64,000 nucleotides of DNA from Rhodoferax ferrireducens (lineage in GTDB: Bacteria > Pseudomonadota > Gammaproteobacteria > Burkholderiales > Burkholderiaceae_C). Below are positions 18,605 through 26,862 of the stretch, one piece after another. The stretch is from positions 62,001 to 126,000 of the forward strand of contig NZ_QEII01000323.1 of the NCBI RefSeq assembly GCF_003347515.1. The letters are read 5' to 3'. The position numbers and the translations under genes are program-made. The number at the start of each line of letters is the position of its first letter. The stretch's first letter is position 1. The notes below the pieces were generated by a model. That model was not told where the DNA came from, made no database searches, and saw only the letters and a list, made by a program, of their open reading frames with translations.

Positions 18605-18976
18605 AGCTTTGGATACAGTAGTGAGGCCGTCTAGTCGGACCGGCCGGCCGAAAATATGTGGCGGCCAGCATTAACCTCTGCATGGTCTGGGTGTCGGCTG
18701 CGCAGCACGCGATGTCCGGTGTTGCTCGGGTGCGGGCGCTGCGGTTATTGAAATCATCGCCACATTGCTGACGCACACGGCGTCCCGATCTGTGACCACC
18801 ATGTAGCGACCAGTTCGGAAACCTCTACAGCCGGGTCCAGCAGACAATGAAGTATTCCCGGTTTTCCGCCCGATCGGGCGCGCGACAGTGCCGGCGGGAA
18901 CTCCTCTGAGCGCGTGACACGCTCCCCATGGCCGCAGAAGTCGGGATTCCGGAGTTGCGTGGCACTCACGCGCCGC
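18605..18976. other. Gene-free stretch between the glycine-zipper and gamma-lyase genes
   Basis: 372 bp between a rightward gene and the 3' end of a leftward one. Searched on both strands for reading frames, repeats and a hairpin with a T-run; nothing convincing is seen. No promoter is required here, since both flanking genes end in it. Confidence 0.4.
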
Positions 18977-20275
18977 TCATGGTGCCGTCCGCGGAAACGC
19001 CTTGTTCATCGCGTGCCTGAGATCGGCAATCAGATCCTCCGGCTTTTCCAGGCCAATCGATATGCGGATCAGGCCGTCATCGACGCCGAATCGTTGGCGC
19101 ATCTCTACGGAGACGCCGGAGTGCGTGGTCGATGCCGGGTGGCAGACCAGGGTCTCGGTCCCACCCAGACTGACCGCCGACTTCATCAGCTGGAGATTGT
19201 CGATCAGCTTGAACGCCGCCTCGCGCCCGCCTGGCACGACGAACGAGAACGTGGAGCCGGCAGCAGAGAAGTAGGTCTTGAAGATCTTCTGGTACGCCAC
19301 CGAGTCGATGTGGTCCGGGTGCAGGACCTTCACCTCCGCGAACTCGTTGCTGCTGAGCCAGGCCGCCACTGTGGTCGCAGAACTCGCGGAGTAGCGCATG
19401 CGCAGTTCGAGGGTCTCGAGGGACCTCGACAGCATCCAACAAGTGTGCGGGTCAGGCTGCGAGCCCGTGGCGCTGCGCACCGAACGTACCTGGTCGACGA
19501 TGGATTTCGTTCCGGCCACAGCGCCGGCCACGAGGTCGCTGTGCCCGCCCACGTACTTGGTCAACGAATAGACGCACAGGTCGGCCCCGTGCAGGGAGGG
19601 CTGGCAGAACACGGGCCCCATCATCGTGTTGTCGCAGACGATCAGGGGCCGCCGCAGTGCCTTCGACGCATGCAGATTGACCGCCTGATTGATGACTTCA
19701 AAGTCGATCAGGTCGTTGGTTGGGTTGCTCGGTGCCTCCACGTACACCATCGCGACATGGCCGAGCTTTGCGCCCTCCTCCAGCGTGGCCAATACACGCT
19801 CGGCGGAGGCCTCGGCCGGCAGCTCCAGCAGGATCACGCCCCACTGGGTCATGAGCTTGCGCATCAGCGTTTCGGTACCGCCATACAGCGGCATGCTGTG
19901 GACCACCACGTCGCCTGGACGACACAGAGCGAAGAAGGATGCCGAGATCGCCGCCATGCCGCTGGAGAACGCGGCCGCCGCGGCGCCACCGTCATAGAGC
20001 GCGAATCGGCGTTCGAAGATCTCCATGTTGGGGTGGTTAAAGCGGCTGTACACCAGGCCGGCAGAGTCCTGGCCCTGGTCCAGCGGCACCCGACCGGCGG
20101 TTTGATCAAAAAAGTGTGCCCCGGCCTCGGCGCTCGGGAACACGAAGGTCGAGGTCAGGAAGACCGGCGGCTTGACAGCCCCCTCGGACCGGTGCGGATC
20201 GTATCCATATCCCATCATGAGCGTCTGTGCGCTCAGCGTGTGTCCGTCGATTTCGCGGGAGTAAATGTCTTTCAT
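18977..20275 (-). CDS. Cystathionine gamma-synthase / methionine gamma-lyase family PLP enzyme
   Basis: A 432-residue Cys/Met-metabolism PLP enzyme. The Schiff-base Lys is K240 in VYSLTKYVGGHSD; YSRFNHPNMEIFERR, FSSGMAAI and VEAPSNPTN are the usual cofactor and substrate motifs. The late SLGGTETLVCHPASTTHS is characteristic. Family members cleave methionine or cystathionine or make cystathionine; this longer, methionine gamma-lyase-like subgroup most probably releases methanethiol and 2-oxobutyrate (inference). The start MKDIYSREI fits homologues; a 56-residue upstream extension overlaps the divergent Lrp remnant and is unlikely. Confidence 0.85.
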   Translation of the reverse strand: MKDIYSREIDGHTLSAQTLMMGYGYDPHRSEGAVKPPVFLTSTFVFPSAEAGAHFFDQTAGRVPLDQGQDSAGLVYSRFNHPNMEIFERRFALYDGGAAAAAFSSGMAAISASFFALCRPGDVVVHSMPLYGGTETLMRKLMTQWGVILLELPAEASAERVLATLEEGAKLGHVAMVYVEAPSNPTNDLIDFEVINQAVNLHASKALRRPLIVCDNTMMGPVFCQPSLHGADLCVYSLTKYVGGHSDLVAGAVAGTKSIVDQVRSVRSATGSQPDPHTCWMLSRSLETLELRMRYSASSATTVAAWLSSNEFAEVKVLHPDHIDSVAYQKIFKTYFSAAGSTFSFVVPGGREAAFKLIDNLQLMKSAVSLGGTETLVCHPASTTHSGVSVEMRQRFGVDDGLIRISIGLEKPEDLIADLRHAMNKAFPRTAP

Positions 20276-20386
20276 GGCAGCTTTCGATTTAGAACGGACG
20301 CTCGGCACAAAGGTATGCGACGCATCGGTCACGGTTACAGAGATGCACTCTATTAGAGCAGGTGGAGCGGCATTTCGTGTCGAACT

Positions 20387-20625
20387 GTGGCTCGTCGCAT
20401 CGCCGCAGCAGCGGTTCTTGCCGAACGTGTGGCCTTGTCGCAATCACCCTGCCTGGCGCGAGTCAAGCGGCTTGGAGAAGCGGGCTATATCAAGTCTTAC
20501 GTCGCCTTGCTGGATACAGAACGAACAGGCCTGCACGTCAACATCAGGCTGCGACTCGCAGAGCAAGGGCGTGATCGAGCAGTCCGAGGATCACATCAGG
20601 ACCATCCCCGTAGTCATGGCACCAA
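20387..20625 (+). pseudogene. Frameshifted, truncated Lrp/AsnC regulator
   Basis: Divergent from the gamma-lyase gene. In one frame (20387 to about 20555) the DNA-binding half reads LAERVALSQSPCLARVKRL, then GEAGYIKSYVALLD, as in Lrp proteins. The reading then continues in another frame (about 20550-20625) as SKGVIEQSEDHIRTIPVVM, which matches the start of the RAM domain. The N-terminal first helix and the whole distal ligand domain are missing. So this is a decayed regulator gene, probably once the activator of the neighbouring gene. A sequencing error could explain the shift but not the missing ends. Confidence 0.75.
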
Positions 20626-20763
20626 CGCTACGTCGCAGGGTACCGCGTGAGCGGTTTCGTCCAAGGGCACCCAGTCGCCTGTCATGAACGGCCGCTGATC
20701 AGAAGTGAATTGGGCAAAAAAGAAAGCTGCTGTTCGCCAGTTCCCGCATGTGTCATTCAGAAA

Positions 20764-20940
20764 CTCAAGGTACTGACGCAGCGCCCCCTGATCCGCCCGT
20801 GAGAACGATCAGCCCCCGAAGACCAAAGCCTGGTGCAGCGACACCCCCGCCAACGGCATAGACGCCGGGGACTGTCGTCATCTTCGCGGCATCGGTCCGT
20901 ATCACCGGGCCGCCGAGCGGGGCAATCCCGCCCCCACCCG
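20764..20940 (-). pseudogene. Remnant of an NAD(P)/FAD-dependent (thioredoxin reductase-like) oxidoreductase
   Basis: A leftward frame of about 58 codons ending in a stop at 20764. It reads GGIAPLGGPVIRTDAAKM, then TTVPGVYAVGGGVAAPGFG, which matches the C-terminal FAD-contacting part of thioredoxin-reductase-like proteins (T-x-x-PGV[YF]A-[AV]GD). The usual GD is changed to GG. There is no upstream remainder: the fragment directly abuts the stop of the D-tartrate dehydratase gene, which marks a rearrangement junction at about 20.94 kb. Too short to be functional. Confidence 0.55.
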
Positions 20941-22107
20941 TCAATTCGTAAGCCGCGCCATCTCGGCATACAAATCCGCCTTGCCTTCAAAACCAATACC
21001 CGGCAGGGCCGGCAAGGTCACGTAGCCGTTTTCCACCTTCACGCCATCGGGGAAGCCGCCGTAGGGCTGGAACAAATCAGGGTAGGACTCGTTGCCGCCC
21101 AGCCCCAGGCCGGCCGCGATCGCCAGCGACATCTGATGGCCGCCGTGCGGGATGCAGCGGCTGGGCGACCAGCCGTAGTCTTTCAGCATGTCCAGCGTGC
21201 GCAGGTATTCGACCAGGCCGTAGCTCAGGGCGCAGTCGAACTGCAGCCAGTCCCGGTCCGGGCGCATGCCGCCGTGGCGAATCAGGTTGCGCGCATCCTG
21301 CATGGAGAACAGGTTTTCGCCGGTGGCCAGACTGCCCTGGTAGACCTCGCCCAAGCGGGCCTGCAGTTCGTAGTCGAGCGGGTCGCCCGCTTCCTCGTAC
21401 CAGAACAGCGGGTAAGCGGACAGCGCCTTGCCGTAATCAATGGCGGTCTGCAGATCGAAACGGCCATTGGCGTCCACTGCCAGTTGTTGCCCCGGCTGCA
21501 GCAGCTGGAGCACGGACTCGATGCGCTCCATGTCATCCGCGATCGAGGCGCCGCCGATCTTCATCTTGACGACCGAGTAGCCGCGCTCCAGGTAACTCGT
21601 CATCTCGCGGCGCAGGCCGTCCAGCCCCTTGCCGGGGTGGTAGTAACCGCCGGCGGCGTAAACGAAGACGCGCGGGTTCGCCGTGCCGTTGCCGTAGCGC
21701 TGGGCCAGCAATTCATAGAGCGGTTTTTGTTCGATTTTCGCCACGGCATCCCACACCGCCATGTCGATGGTGCCCACGGCCACCGAGCGCTCGCCATGGC
21801 CGCCGGGTTTTTCGTTGGACATCATGCAGGCCCAGACCTTGTGCGGGTCGATGTTGTCGCCGCTGTCGCTCAGCAGAGTAGCCGGTGCCGCCTCCAGCAC
21901 GCGCGGGCGAAAGCGTTCGCGGATCAGGCTGCCCTGGCCGTAGCGGCCGTTGGAATTGAAGCCGTAGCCAATCACCGGCTTGCCGTCGCGGATCACGTCG
22001 GTGACGACGGCGACCAGGCTGAGCGTCATCTTCGAGAAGTCGATGTAGGCGTTGCGGATGTCCGACTTGATCGGTCGGGTCGATTCAATGATGTCAACAA
22101 TTTTCAT
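20941..22107 (-). CDS. tarD: D(-)-tartrate dehydratase (enolase superfamily)
   Basis: A 388-residue mandelate racemase/enolase-superfamily enzyme that dehydrates D-tartrate to oxaloacetate. Catalytic Lys pair K181/K183 in VVKMKIGG, metal ligands D212 in VDANGRF, E238 or E239 in WYEEAGDP and E264 in ATGENLF, and the general acid/base H321 in CIPHGGHQ all sit within one residue of the positions known in the Bradyrhizobium D-tartrate dehydratase (K184, D213, E239, E265, H322, from memory). RNAYIDFSKMT and GYGFNSNGRYGQGS are specific to that group. AAGGAAA precedes the ATG. It is last in a four-gene operon behind a divergent LysR gene. Confidence 0.92.
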   Translation of the reverse strand: MKIVDIIESTRPIKSDIRNAYIDFSKMTLSLVAVVTDVIRDGKPVIGYGFNSNGRYGQGSLIRERFRPRVLEAAPATLLSDSGDNIDPHKVWACMMSNEKPGGHGERSVAVGTIDMAVWDAVAKIEQKPLYELLAQRYGNGTANPRVFVYAAGGYYHPGKGLDGLRREMTSYLERGYSVVKMKIGGASIADDMERIESVLQLLQPGQQLAVDANGRFDLQTAIDYGKALSAYPLFWYEEAGDPLDYELQARLGEVYQGSLATGENLFSMQDARNLIRHGGMRPDRDWLQFDCALSYGLVEYLRTLDMLKDYGWSPSRCIPHGGHQMSLAIAAGLGLGGNESYPDLFQPYGGFPDGVKVENGYVTLPALPGIGFEGKADLYAEMARLTN

Positions 22108-22118
22108 GAAGGTTTTCC

Positions 22119-22838
22119 TTAGCGCGGCAGCGAGGCGCCGCCACAAATTTGAAGGTCTTGCCCGGTGATGGCCGCCGCCTGGGGCGAGAGCAAAAACGCC
22201 ACCAGGGCCGCGACTTCGGCCGGGTCGATGTAGCGGCCAATCGGCGGCAACTGGGGCGCGCTGCCGGCGCGCGCCGGGTCGCTCAACATGGCTGTCTGGG
22301 TGGCGGCGGGCGAGACCACGTTGACGGTCACGCCTTGCGCGGCGACCTCGCCGGCCCAGCTGCGCGCCATCGCAATCAACGCCGCTTTCACCGCCGCATA
22401 CTGGCTGCGCCCGGCCATGCCTTGCGCCACGCGGCTGCCGATCAGCACCACGCGGCCCTGGCCACGCTCCGCCATGGCGGGCACCAGTGTTTGCGCCAGC
22501 TGGGTGGCCGACTGCACATGCAGGCGCCACATGGCTTCACCGGCCTGCAGATCGAGCGAGGCCAGCGGCGCGGTGCGCATCCAGCCCGCCGCATGCACCA
22601 GCGCCGTCACCGGCGGCTGGGTCTGCAGCGCGCGGGTAATGGCGTGGCCGTCCATCAGGTCCACCGCCACGGGCGTGAAGTGGGCGTCCTCCAGCACCGG
22701 GGCCGACAGGTCCCAGCCGCTCACCTGCCAGCCCTGTTCCAGCAGGTGCCGCGCTATGGCCAGGCCAATGCCCGAGCTGCTGCCGGTGACCAGCGCGTGC
22801 GCTCGGGCGGGGCTGTTGGCGCTGTTATTCGGCGGCAC
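22119..22838 (-). CDS. Short-chain dehydrogenase/reductase in the tartrate operon
   Basis: A 239-residue SDR. NAD(P)-binding TGSSSGIG is near residue 16-23, the catalytic Ser lies in VLIGSRVAQ, and Tyr and Lys in SQYAAVKAA; the C-terminus ITGQDLQICGGASLPR is standard. I choose a GTG start at 22838 because GAAGGGGG lies six bases upstream; it overlaps the end of the TctC gene by 14 bp. A longer reading from 22919 would lie mostly within tctC. The substrate is probably a hydroxy or keto acid related to tartrate (inference from context). It is 11 bp from tarD. Confidence 0.85.
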   Translation of the reverse strand: MPPNNSANSPARAHALVTGSSSGIGLAIARHLLEQGWQVSGWDLSAPVLEDAHFTPVAVDLMDGHAITRALQTQPPVTALVHAAGWMRTAPLASLDLQAGEAMWRLHVQSATQLAQTLVPAMAERGQGRVVLIGSRVAQGMAGRSQYAAVKAALIAMARSWAGEVAAQGVTVNVVSPAATQTAMLSDPARAGSAPQLPPIGRYIDPAEVAALVAFLLSPQAAAITGQDLQICGGASLPR

Positions 22839-23793
22839 GAATGCCCCCTTCGGCAATGATCTTGGCGGAACGGGCCATGTCGTCCTTCTGGAAGCGCGCG
22901 AACTCGTCCATGGTGCCACCGGCCACCAGCAGGCCCTGTTGGATCAGCTTGTCGCGCATCTCGCCGTTCAAGGCCTTGTTGACCTCGGCGTTCAGGCGAT
23001 GCGCAATGTCCAGCGGCAGCTTGGCCGGGCCCCAGACGCCGTACCAGCTGTAGAACTCGTAGCCGGGGATGGTTTCACCAACCGTGGGCACCTCGGGCAA
23101 AGTGGAAACACGCGCCGCCGAGGTCACGGCGATGACCTTGAGCATGCCGCTCTTGTAGAAGTTGTACGAGCCCAGAATCGGGTCGACAAAGCCGCTGATC
23201 TGGCCGCCGATCAGGTCCTGAAACGCCGGCGCCGTGCCTTTGTAGGGCACGATGAGCAGGTCCAGGTTGCCGGAGCGGCGCAGCAACTCGGTCGACAGGT
23301 GCCCGGCCGAGCCGGTCGAGCCGATGGCAAACGCCAGCTTGCCGGGATTGGCCTTGCCATAGGCGATCAGGCCCTTGAGGTCCTTCACCGGCAGGTCCTT
23401 GTTGACCGCCACCGACAGCGGCGCCTTGGCCACCAGCGCCACCGGCACAAAGTCGCGCGTCACGTCATAGGGCGCGGTCTTGACCGTCATCGGCGCCGTG
23501 GTGAAGGTGGAGGCGTTGAACAGCAGGGTGTAGCCATCGGCCGGGGCCTTGGCCACGGCGTCGCCGCCAATCATGCCCTGGGCGCCTGGCTTGTTGTCAA
23601 TGATGAAAGTCTGGCCGGTCTGCTCGCTCAGCTTCTGCGCCAGCATGCGGCCCACGGCGTCCAACGTGCCACCGGGCGGAAACGGAATGATCATTTTGAC
23701 GGGCCGGTTCGGCCAGGCTTGCGCCATGGCCACGGCGCTGGCGCCCAGCAAGGCCGTGGCCAACAGGGTGCGGACGAAGTTTTTGCGATTCAT
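22825..23793 (-). CDS. Tripartite tricarboxylate (Bug/TctC) family periplasmic substrate-binding protein
   Basis: A 322-residue secreted receptor with a signal peptide ending near residue 25 (AVAMAQA). The Bug-family blocks are WPNRPVKMIIPFPPGGTLD and NKPGAQGMIGGDAVAKA near residues 68-84, with YPVPYKG-type LLIVPYKGTAPAFQDL later. No TctA/TctB membrane genes are in the window, so this is an orphan receptor, as is common in Burkholderiales. Lying between an aldolase-like gene and the SDR/tarD genes, it most likely binds tartrate or a related dicarboxylate (inference). Confidence 0.9.
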   Translation of the reverse strand: MNRKNFVRTLLATALLGASAVAMAQAWPNRPVKMIIPFPPGGTLDAVGRMLAQKLSEQTGQTFIIDNKPGAQGMIGGDAVAKAPADGYTLLFNASTFTTAPMTVKTAPYDVTRDFVPVALVAKAPLSVAVNKDLPVKDLKGLIAYGKANPGKLAFAIGSTGSAGHLSTELLRRSGNLDLLIVPYKGTAPAFQDLIGGQISGFVDPILGSYNFYKSGMLKVIAVTSAARVSTLPEVPTVGETIPGYEFYSWYGVWGPAKLPLDIAHRLNAEVNKALNGEMRDKLIQQGLLVAGGTMDEFARFQKDDMARSAKIIAEGGIRAAE

Positions 23794-23826
23794 GGTGTCT
23801 GTCTCCTCGGATGATTTTTTAAGCGA

Positions 23827-24759
23827 TTACTTGAGCAGGCCAGCGTTGGCGACGGCTTGGCGGATCAGCTCGTTCTCGGCCGCCGAGGGCGCATGCGTGG
23901 GCGGGCGCACATGGGCGCTTTCCAGCACGCCGGCGAACTTCATGGCGGCTTTCATGCGGGCGTGGGCTTCGCCGGTGGGTTCGCCCGCGCCGTAGACCGC
24001 TTCCTTGATCGGGGTGATGAGGCCCTGGATCTTCATGGCCTGGTGCAGGTCGCCGGCTTTCACGGCGTCAAACAAATCGATGATCAGTTGCGGGATGGCA
24101 CTGGCAAAACCGACCAGCGCGCCGTCCACGCCCTGCACCATGGAGGCCAGCAGGTATTCGTCGTGGCAGGTCAGGATCGCCTTGCTCGGGTCGGCATCGC
24201 GGATGGCCTTGATGTCGCGCGCATATTTGCTCATCTCGCGCTGGCCCACCTTGAAGGCCTGCACATAAGGCAGACGCGCCAGATCGGCCAGCAGTTCGGA
24301 CGAATACGAGGCCTGGGTGCGGGCTGGGTAGACGTGGCACACCAGGTCCAGGTTAGACGCTTGCCAGATGGCGTCGAAATACTGCAAGGCGTGATCCGGA
24401 TGGAAACCAAAACGCAGCCAGTGGTGCGGCGGCATCACGTCCAGCGCCGAGGCGCCGGCTTCCACGGCGAGGCGCGCATGCTCGGCGGCTTCGGTCAGGC
24501 CTTCGCAGACGATGGAGGAAATCACCGGTAGGCGGCCTTTGAGTTCGTCGGCCACGATGCGCGTGACCCGGGCCCGCTCGGTCGGCGTGAGCGAGAACAC
24601 TTCGCCGGTGTGGCCGTTGGTCATGACGGCGACCACCCCTTTGTGGCCGGCCAGCCAGGAGGCGAGGCGGCGCAGGGCCGGCTCGTTGATGCTGTTGTCG
24701 GTCTTGAACGGGCAGGCAATGGCGGGAATAATCCCCCGATAATTGGCGATGGTGGGCAT
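23827..24759 (-). CDS. Dihydrodipicolinate synthase / N-acetylneuraminate lyase family aldolase
   Basis: A 310-residue class I aldolase with a TIM barrel. The Schiff-base Lys is in VQAFKVGQREMS; the usual Tyr-containing strand reads LVCHVYPAR, and TNGHTGEVFSLT holds the pyruvate-binding Thr/Gly loop (TTGE-type). It starts MPTIANYRG after AGGAG. It is the first gene of the tartrate operon, 98 bp from the divergent LysR gene. The family makes or cleaves keto-acid aldols; a role in cleaving a hydroxy-keto acid is likely, and lysine synthesis unlikely in this setting. Confidence 0.85.
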   Translation of the reverse strand: MPTIANYRGIIPAIACPFKTDNSINEPALRRLASWLAGHKGVVAVMTNGHTGEVFSLTPTERARVTRIVADELKGRLPVISSIVCEGLTEAAEHARLAVEAGASALDVMPPHHWLRFGFHPDHALQYFDAIWQASNLDLVCHVYPARTQASYSSELLADLARLPYVQAFKVGQREMSKYARDIKAIRDADPSKAILTCHDEYLLASMVQGVDGALVGFASAIPQLIIDLFDAVKAGDLHQAMKIQGLITPIKEAVYGAGEPTGEAHARMKAAMKFAGVLESAHVRPPTHAPSAAENELIRQAVANAGLLK

Positions 24760-24857
24760 GGAGTCTCCTGATTGACGGGTTGGAAAAAAGATGCCCGGAT
24801 GATCGGCCACGCCGCCCCACCCCGTCCAATACTCGAAACGCATAAAACTATTCACTT

Positions 24858-25820
24858 ATGGGCCCCGGCAACCGACCGCTTGATCTTGAATGGCTGGAAG
24901 ACTTTCTGGCCCTCGCCGAGAACGGCAATTTTTCGCGTGCGGCGCAGGTGCGCGCGATTGCGCAACCGGCGTTCAGCCGCCACATCAAGTCGCTGGAAGA
25001 GTGGGTCGGGGTGGATCTGTTTGACCGCAGCGCGCACCCGGTGTCGCTGACCGAGGCCGGCAAGCGCTTTCACCCTGCAGTTGACGACCTGTTGCAGCGG
25101 CTTGAAGTCTCGCGCCTCAAGGCCCGCGCCGCCCATGAGCAGGCCGCGATGAGCTTGCGCTTTGCCGCCACGCATGTGTTGTCGCTGAGCTTTTTCCCCA
25201 GCTGGCTCAGTGGCATCGAGGCGCAGCTGCGGCTGGGACCGATCCAGATCATGTCGGACAACCTGGTGGCTTGCGAGGAACTGATGCTGCAGCGGCGCAT
25301 CCAGTTTCTGCTGTGCCACGGCCATTCATCGGTGGCCAGCCGGCTGGATGACGTGCAGTTCACCTTTGCCCGGGTCAGCGACGACGTCTTGCTGCCGGTC
25401 ACGGCGCCGCTGGCCAGCGGGCAGCCACAGCACTGGATCGACGACGCCCCGCAAACCAGCGTGCCGGTGCTGGCCTATAGTCAGGACTCCGGCCTCGGCC
25501 GCATCATGCGCGCGCTGATGTCGTCCGCGCTTGATGAAGCGCCGTTCAGCACCGTGTTCACGGCCCACCATGCGGTGCTGCTCAAAACCATGGCCAAGGA
25601 GGGGCGCGGCATCGCCTGGTTGCCGCAGAGCCTGATCAAGGACGATCTCGCTGGCGGCGCTCTGGTGGCTGCGGGCAATCCGCGCTGGCATATCCCGGTG
25701 GACATCCGCCTGTATCGCCCGCGCGCGCCCTTGTCGGCGCCGGCAGAGGCTTTGTGGCGGGTGGTTGAAACGCGCGACCGGGGCGAGGTGCGTCACACCG
25801 CCCGTGATGTGAACGTCTAA
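24858..25820 (+). CDS. LysR-family transcriptional regulator of the tartrate operon
   Basis: A 320-residue LysR regulator. The winged helix-turn-helix (about residues 9-68) has LEDFLALAENGNFSRAAQ and AFSRHIKSLEEWVG. The C-terminal half is the two-lobed effector-binding domain, ending RPRAPLSAPAEALWRVVE. It is divergent from the DapA-like gene across 98 bp, the classic LysR layout, so it probably activates the leftward operon in response to tartrate or an intermediate. Its stop overlaps the end of the convergent M48 peptidase gene by four bases. Confidence 0.92.
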   Translation: MGPGNRPLDLEWLEDFLALAENGNFSRAAQVRAIAQPAFSRHIKSLEEWVGVDLFDRSAHPVSLTEAGKRFHPAVDDLLQRLEVSRLKARAAHEQAAMSLRFAATHVLSLSFFPSWLSGIEAQLRLGPIQIMSDNLVACEELMLQRRIQFLLCHGHSSVASRLDDVQFTFARVSDDVLLPVTAPLASGQPQHWIDDAPQTSVPVLAYSQDSGLGRIMRALMSSALDEAPFSTVFTAHHAVLLKTMAKEGRGIAWLPQSLIKDDLAGGALVAAGNPRWHIPVDIRLYRPRAPLSAPAEALWRVVETRDRGEVRHTARDVNV

Positions 25821-26647
25821 GGGCCTCCACCTTCGTAGAGTCGAGATGCCAATGGCAAGAGATCGCGCAGTCTGTCCAATCTTTGCGAGGCTTCTGGATG
25901 CGTTGACATCATCGACTGCGCCACACTGTTTCGCGCAAGTTTCTGCATGAATTCCAACTGCTTGCGCGGATCAAATCCAGCCAAAGCGGCTAATTCAAAC
26001 CCAACTTCGTCCGCCTCAAATTCAGTCTGATGCGCAATGAGCGAAAAGTAAGTGTCCAACGAGAAATACTGTTCCTCCATCTCAGTGTGAACGTCCGAGG
26101 CGCTACGAACGATTCGGGAAGGCATTAGCGCCATTGCCGAAGTGAGGGTTTGCCTTTCATGTTGCAAAAGAATGTGCGACACCTCATGGGCAAGGACAAA
26201 CGCAATCTGTTCATTGTCAAGTTCAAGGCGGGAAACGTATTCCTCTGAGAGGATGATTGTTCCCTCCGCGAACGAGAGCGCGTCGACGTCTTTGCTGTTG
26301 ACTATTTCCAGACGTGGTCTGGCAAGCGCCTTGGGTTGCTGGGCTTGAATAACAGGGAGCAGCCGCTCCCAAACACGGGCAATCTTTCGGCACTGTGCCA
26401 GGCATCCTTCTTCCTGTTTAAGTTCGATTTTTGCTAAAAATCGCTTTCTTAAATCAACGGAATGGTCGCCCACTTCGGACTCTGAAAAAGCCAGCCCGGC
26501 GCTCGCCTCGGCGACATTTATAGGATCCGGAGCACAGTGCGCCGACGTAGTCGCGCAGACGATCAAAAAAATGGCAAAGATTGTGTCAAGGCCCCATGTT
26601 GGCTTGAGATCAACGAGAGAGGACTTCAGCTGCGACATATGAGACAT
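25817..26647 (-). CDS. M48-family zinc metallopeptidase, membrane-anchored or secreted
   Basis: A 276-residue peptidase. An N-terminal hydrophobic segment (about residues 20-38, ending TTSAHCA) acts as signal or anchor. The zinc site HEVSH gives H154, E155 and H158, and the third ligand is in HQTEFEADEVGFEL. The repeat-like end THPEASQRLDRLRDLL fits the M48 (BepA/LoiP-like) group that degrades misfolded envelope proteins. The start MSHMSQLK follows AGGAGG at five bases. It stands alone, convergent with LysR. Confidence 0.88.
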   Translation of the reverse strand: MSHMSQLKSSLVDLKPTWGLDTIFAIFLIVCATTSAHCAPDPINVAEASAGLAFSESEVGDHSVDLRKRFLAKIELKQEEGCLAQCRKIARVWERLLPVIQAQQPKALARPRLEIVNSKDVDALSFAEGTIILSEEYVSRLELDNEQIAFVLAHEVSHILLQHERQTLTSAMALMPSRIVRSASDVHTEMEEQYFSLDTYFSLIAHQTEFEADEVGFELAALAGFDPRKQLEFMQKLARNSVAQSMMSTHPEASQRLDRLRDLLPLASRLYEGGGP

Positions 26648-26862
26648 ATGAACCTCCTGCAAGAAACAGTCTATTGGTTTATATTTTTTTCTTCAAGCAG
26701 CAGCGGTCAATGCAAAACGCTCTGCATCCCATCAGACACCGGAAATCGGTGAACGGTCGCTGGCGCTGCAAAGACCGCAACTCCAATTACCTCTATTTTT
26801 GTCACAGATAAACAGATTTATTGCAAGTTAATCATCGGCGAAGTGTCAAATAAAATCAGGTC

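Noticed and set aside
18977..20443. A 488-residue form of the gamma-lyase with an N-terminal extension
   Set aside because: The extra 56 residues lie across the divergent Lrp remnant and have no family similarity; the Met at 20275 fits homologues.
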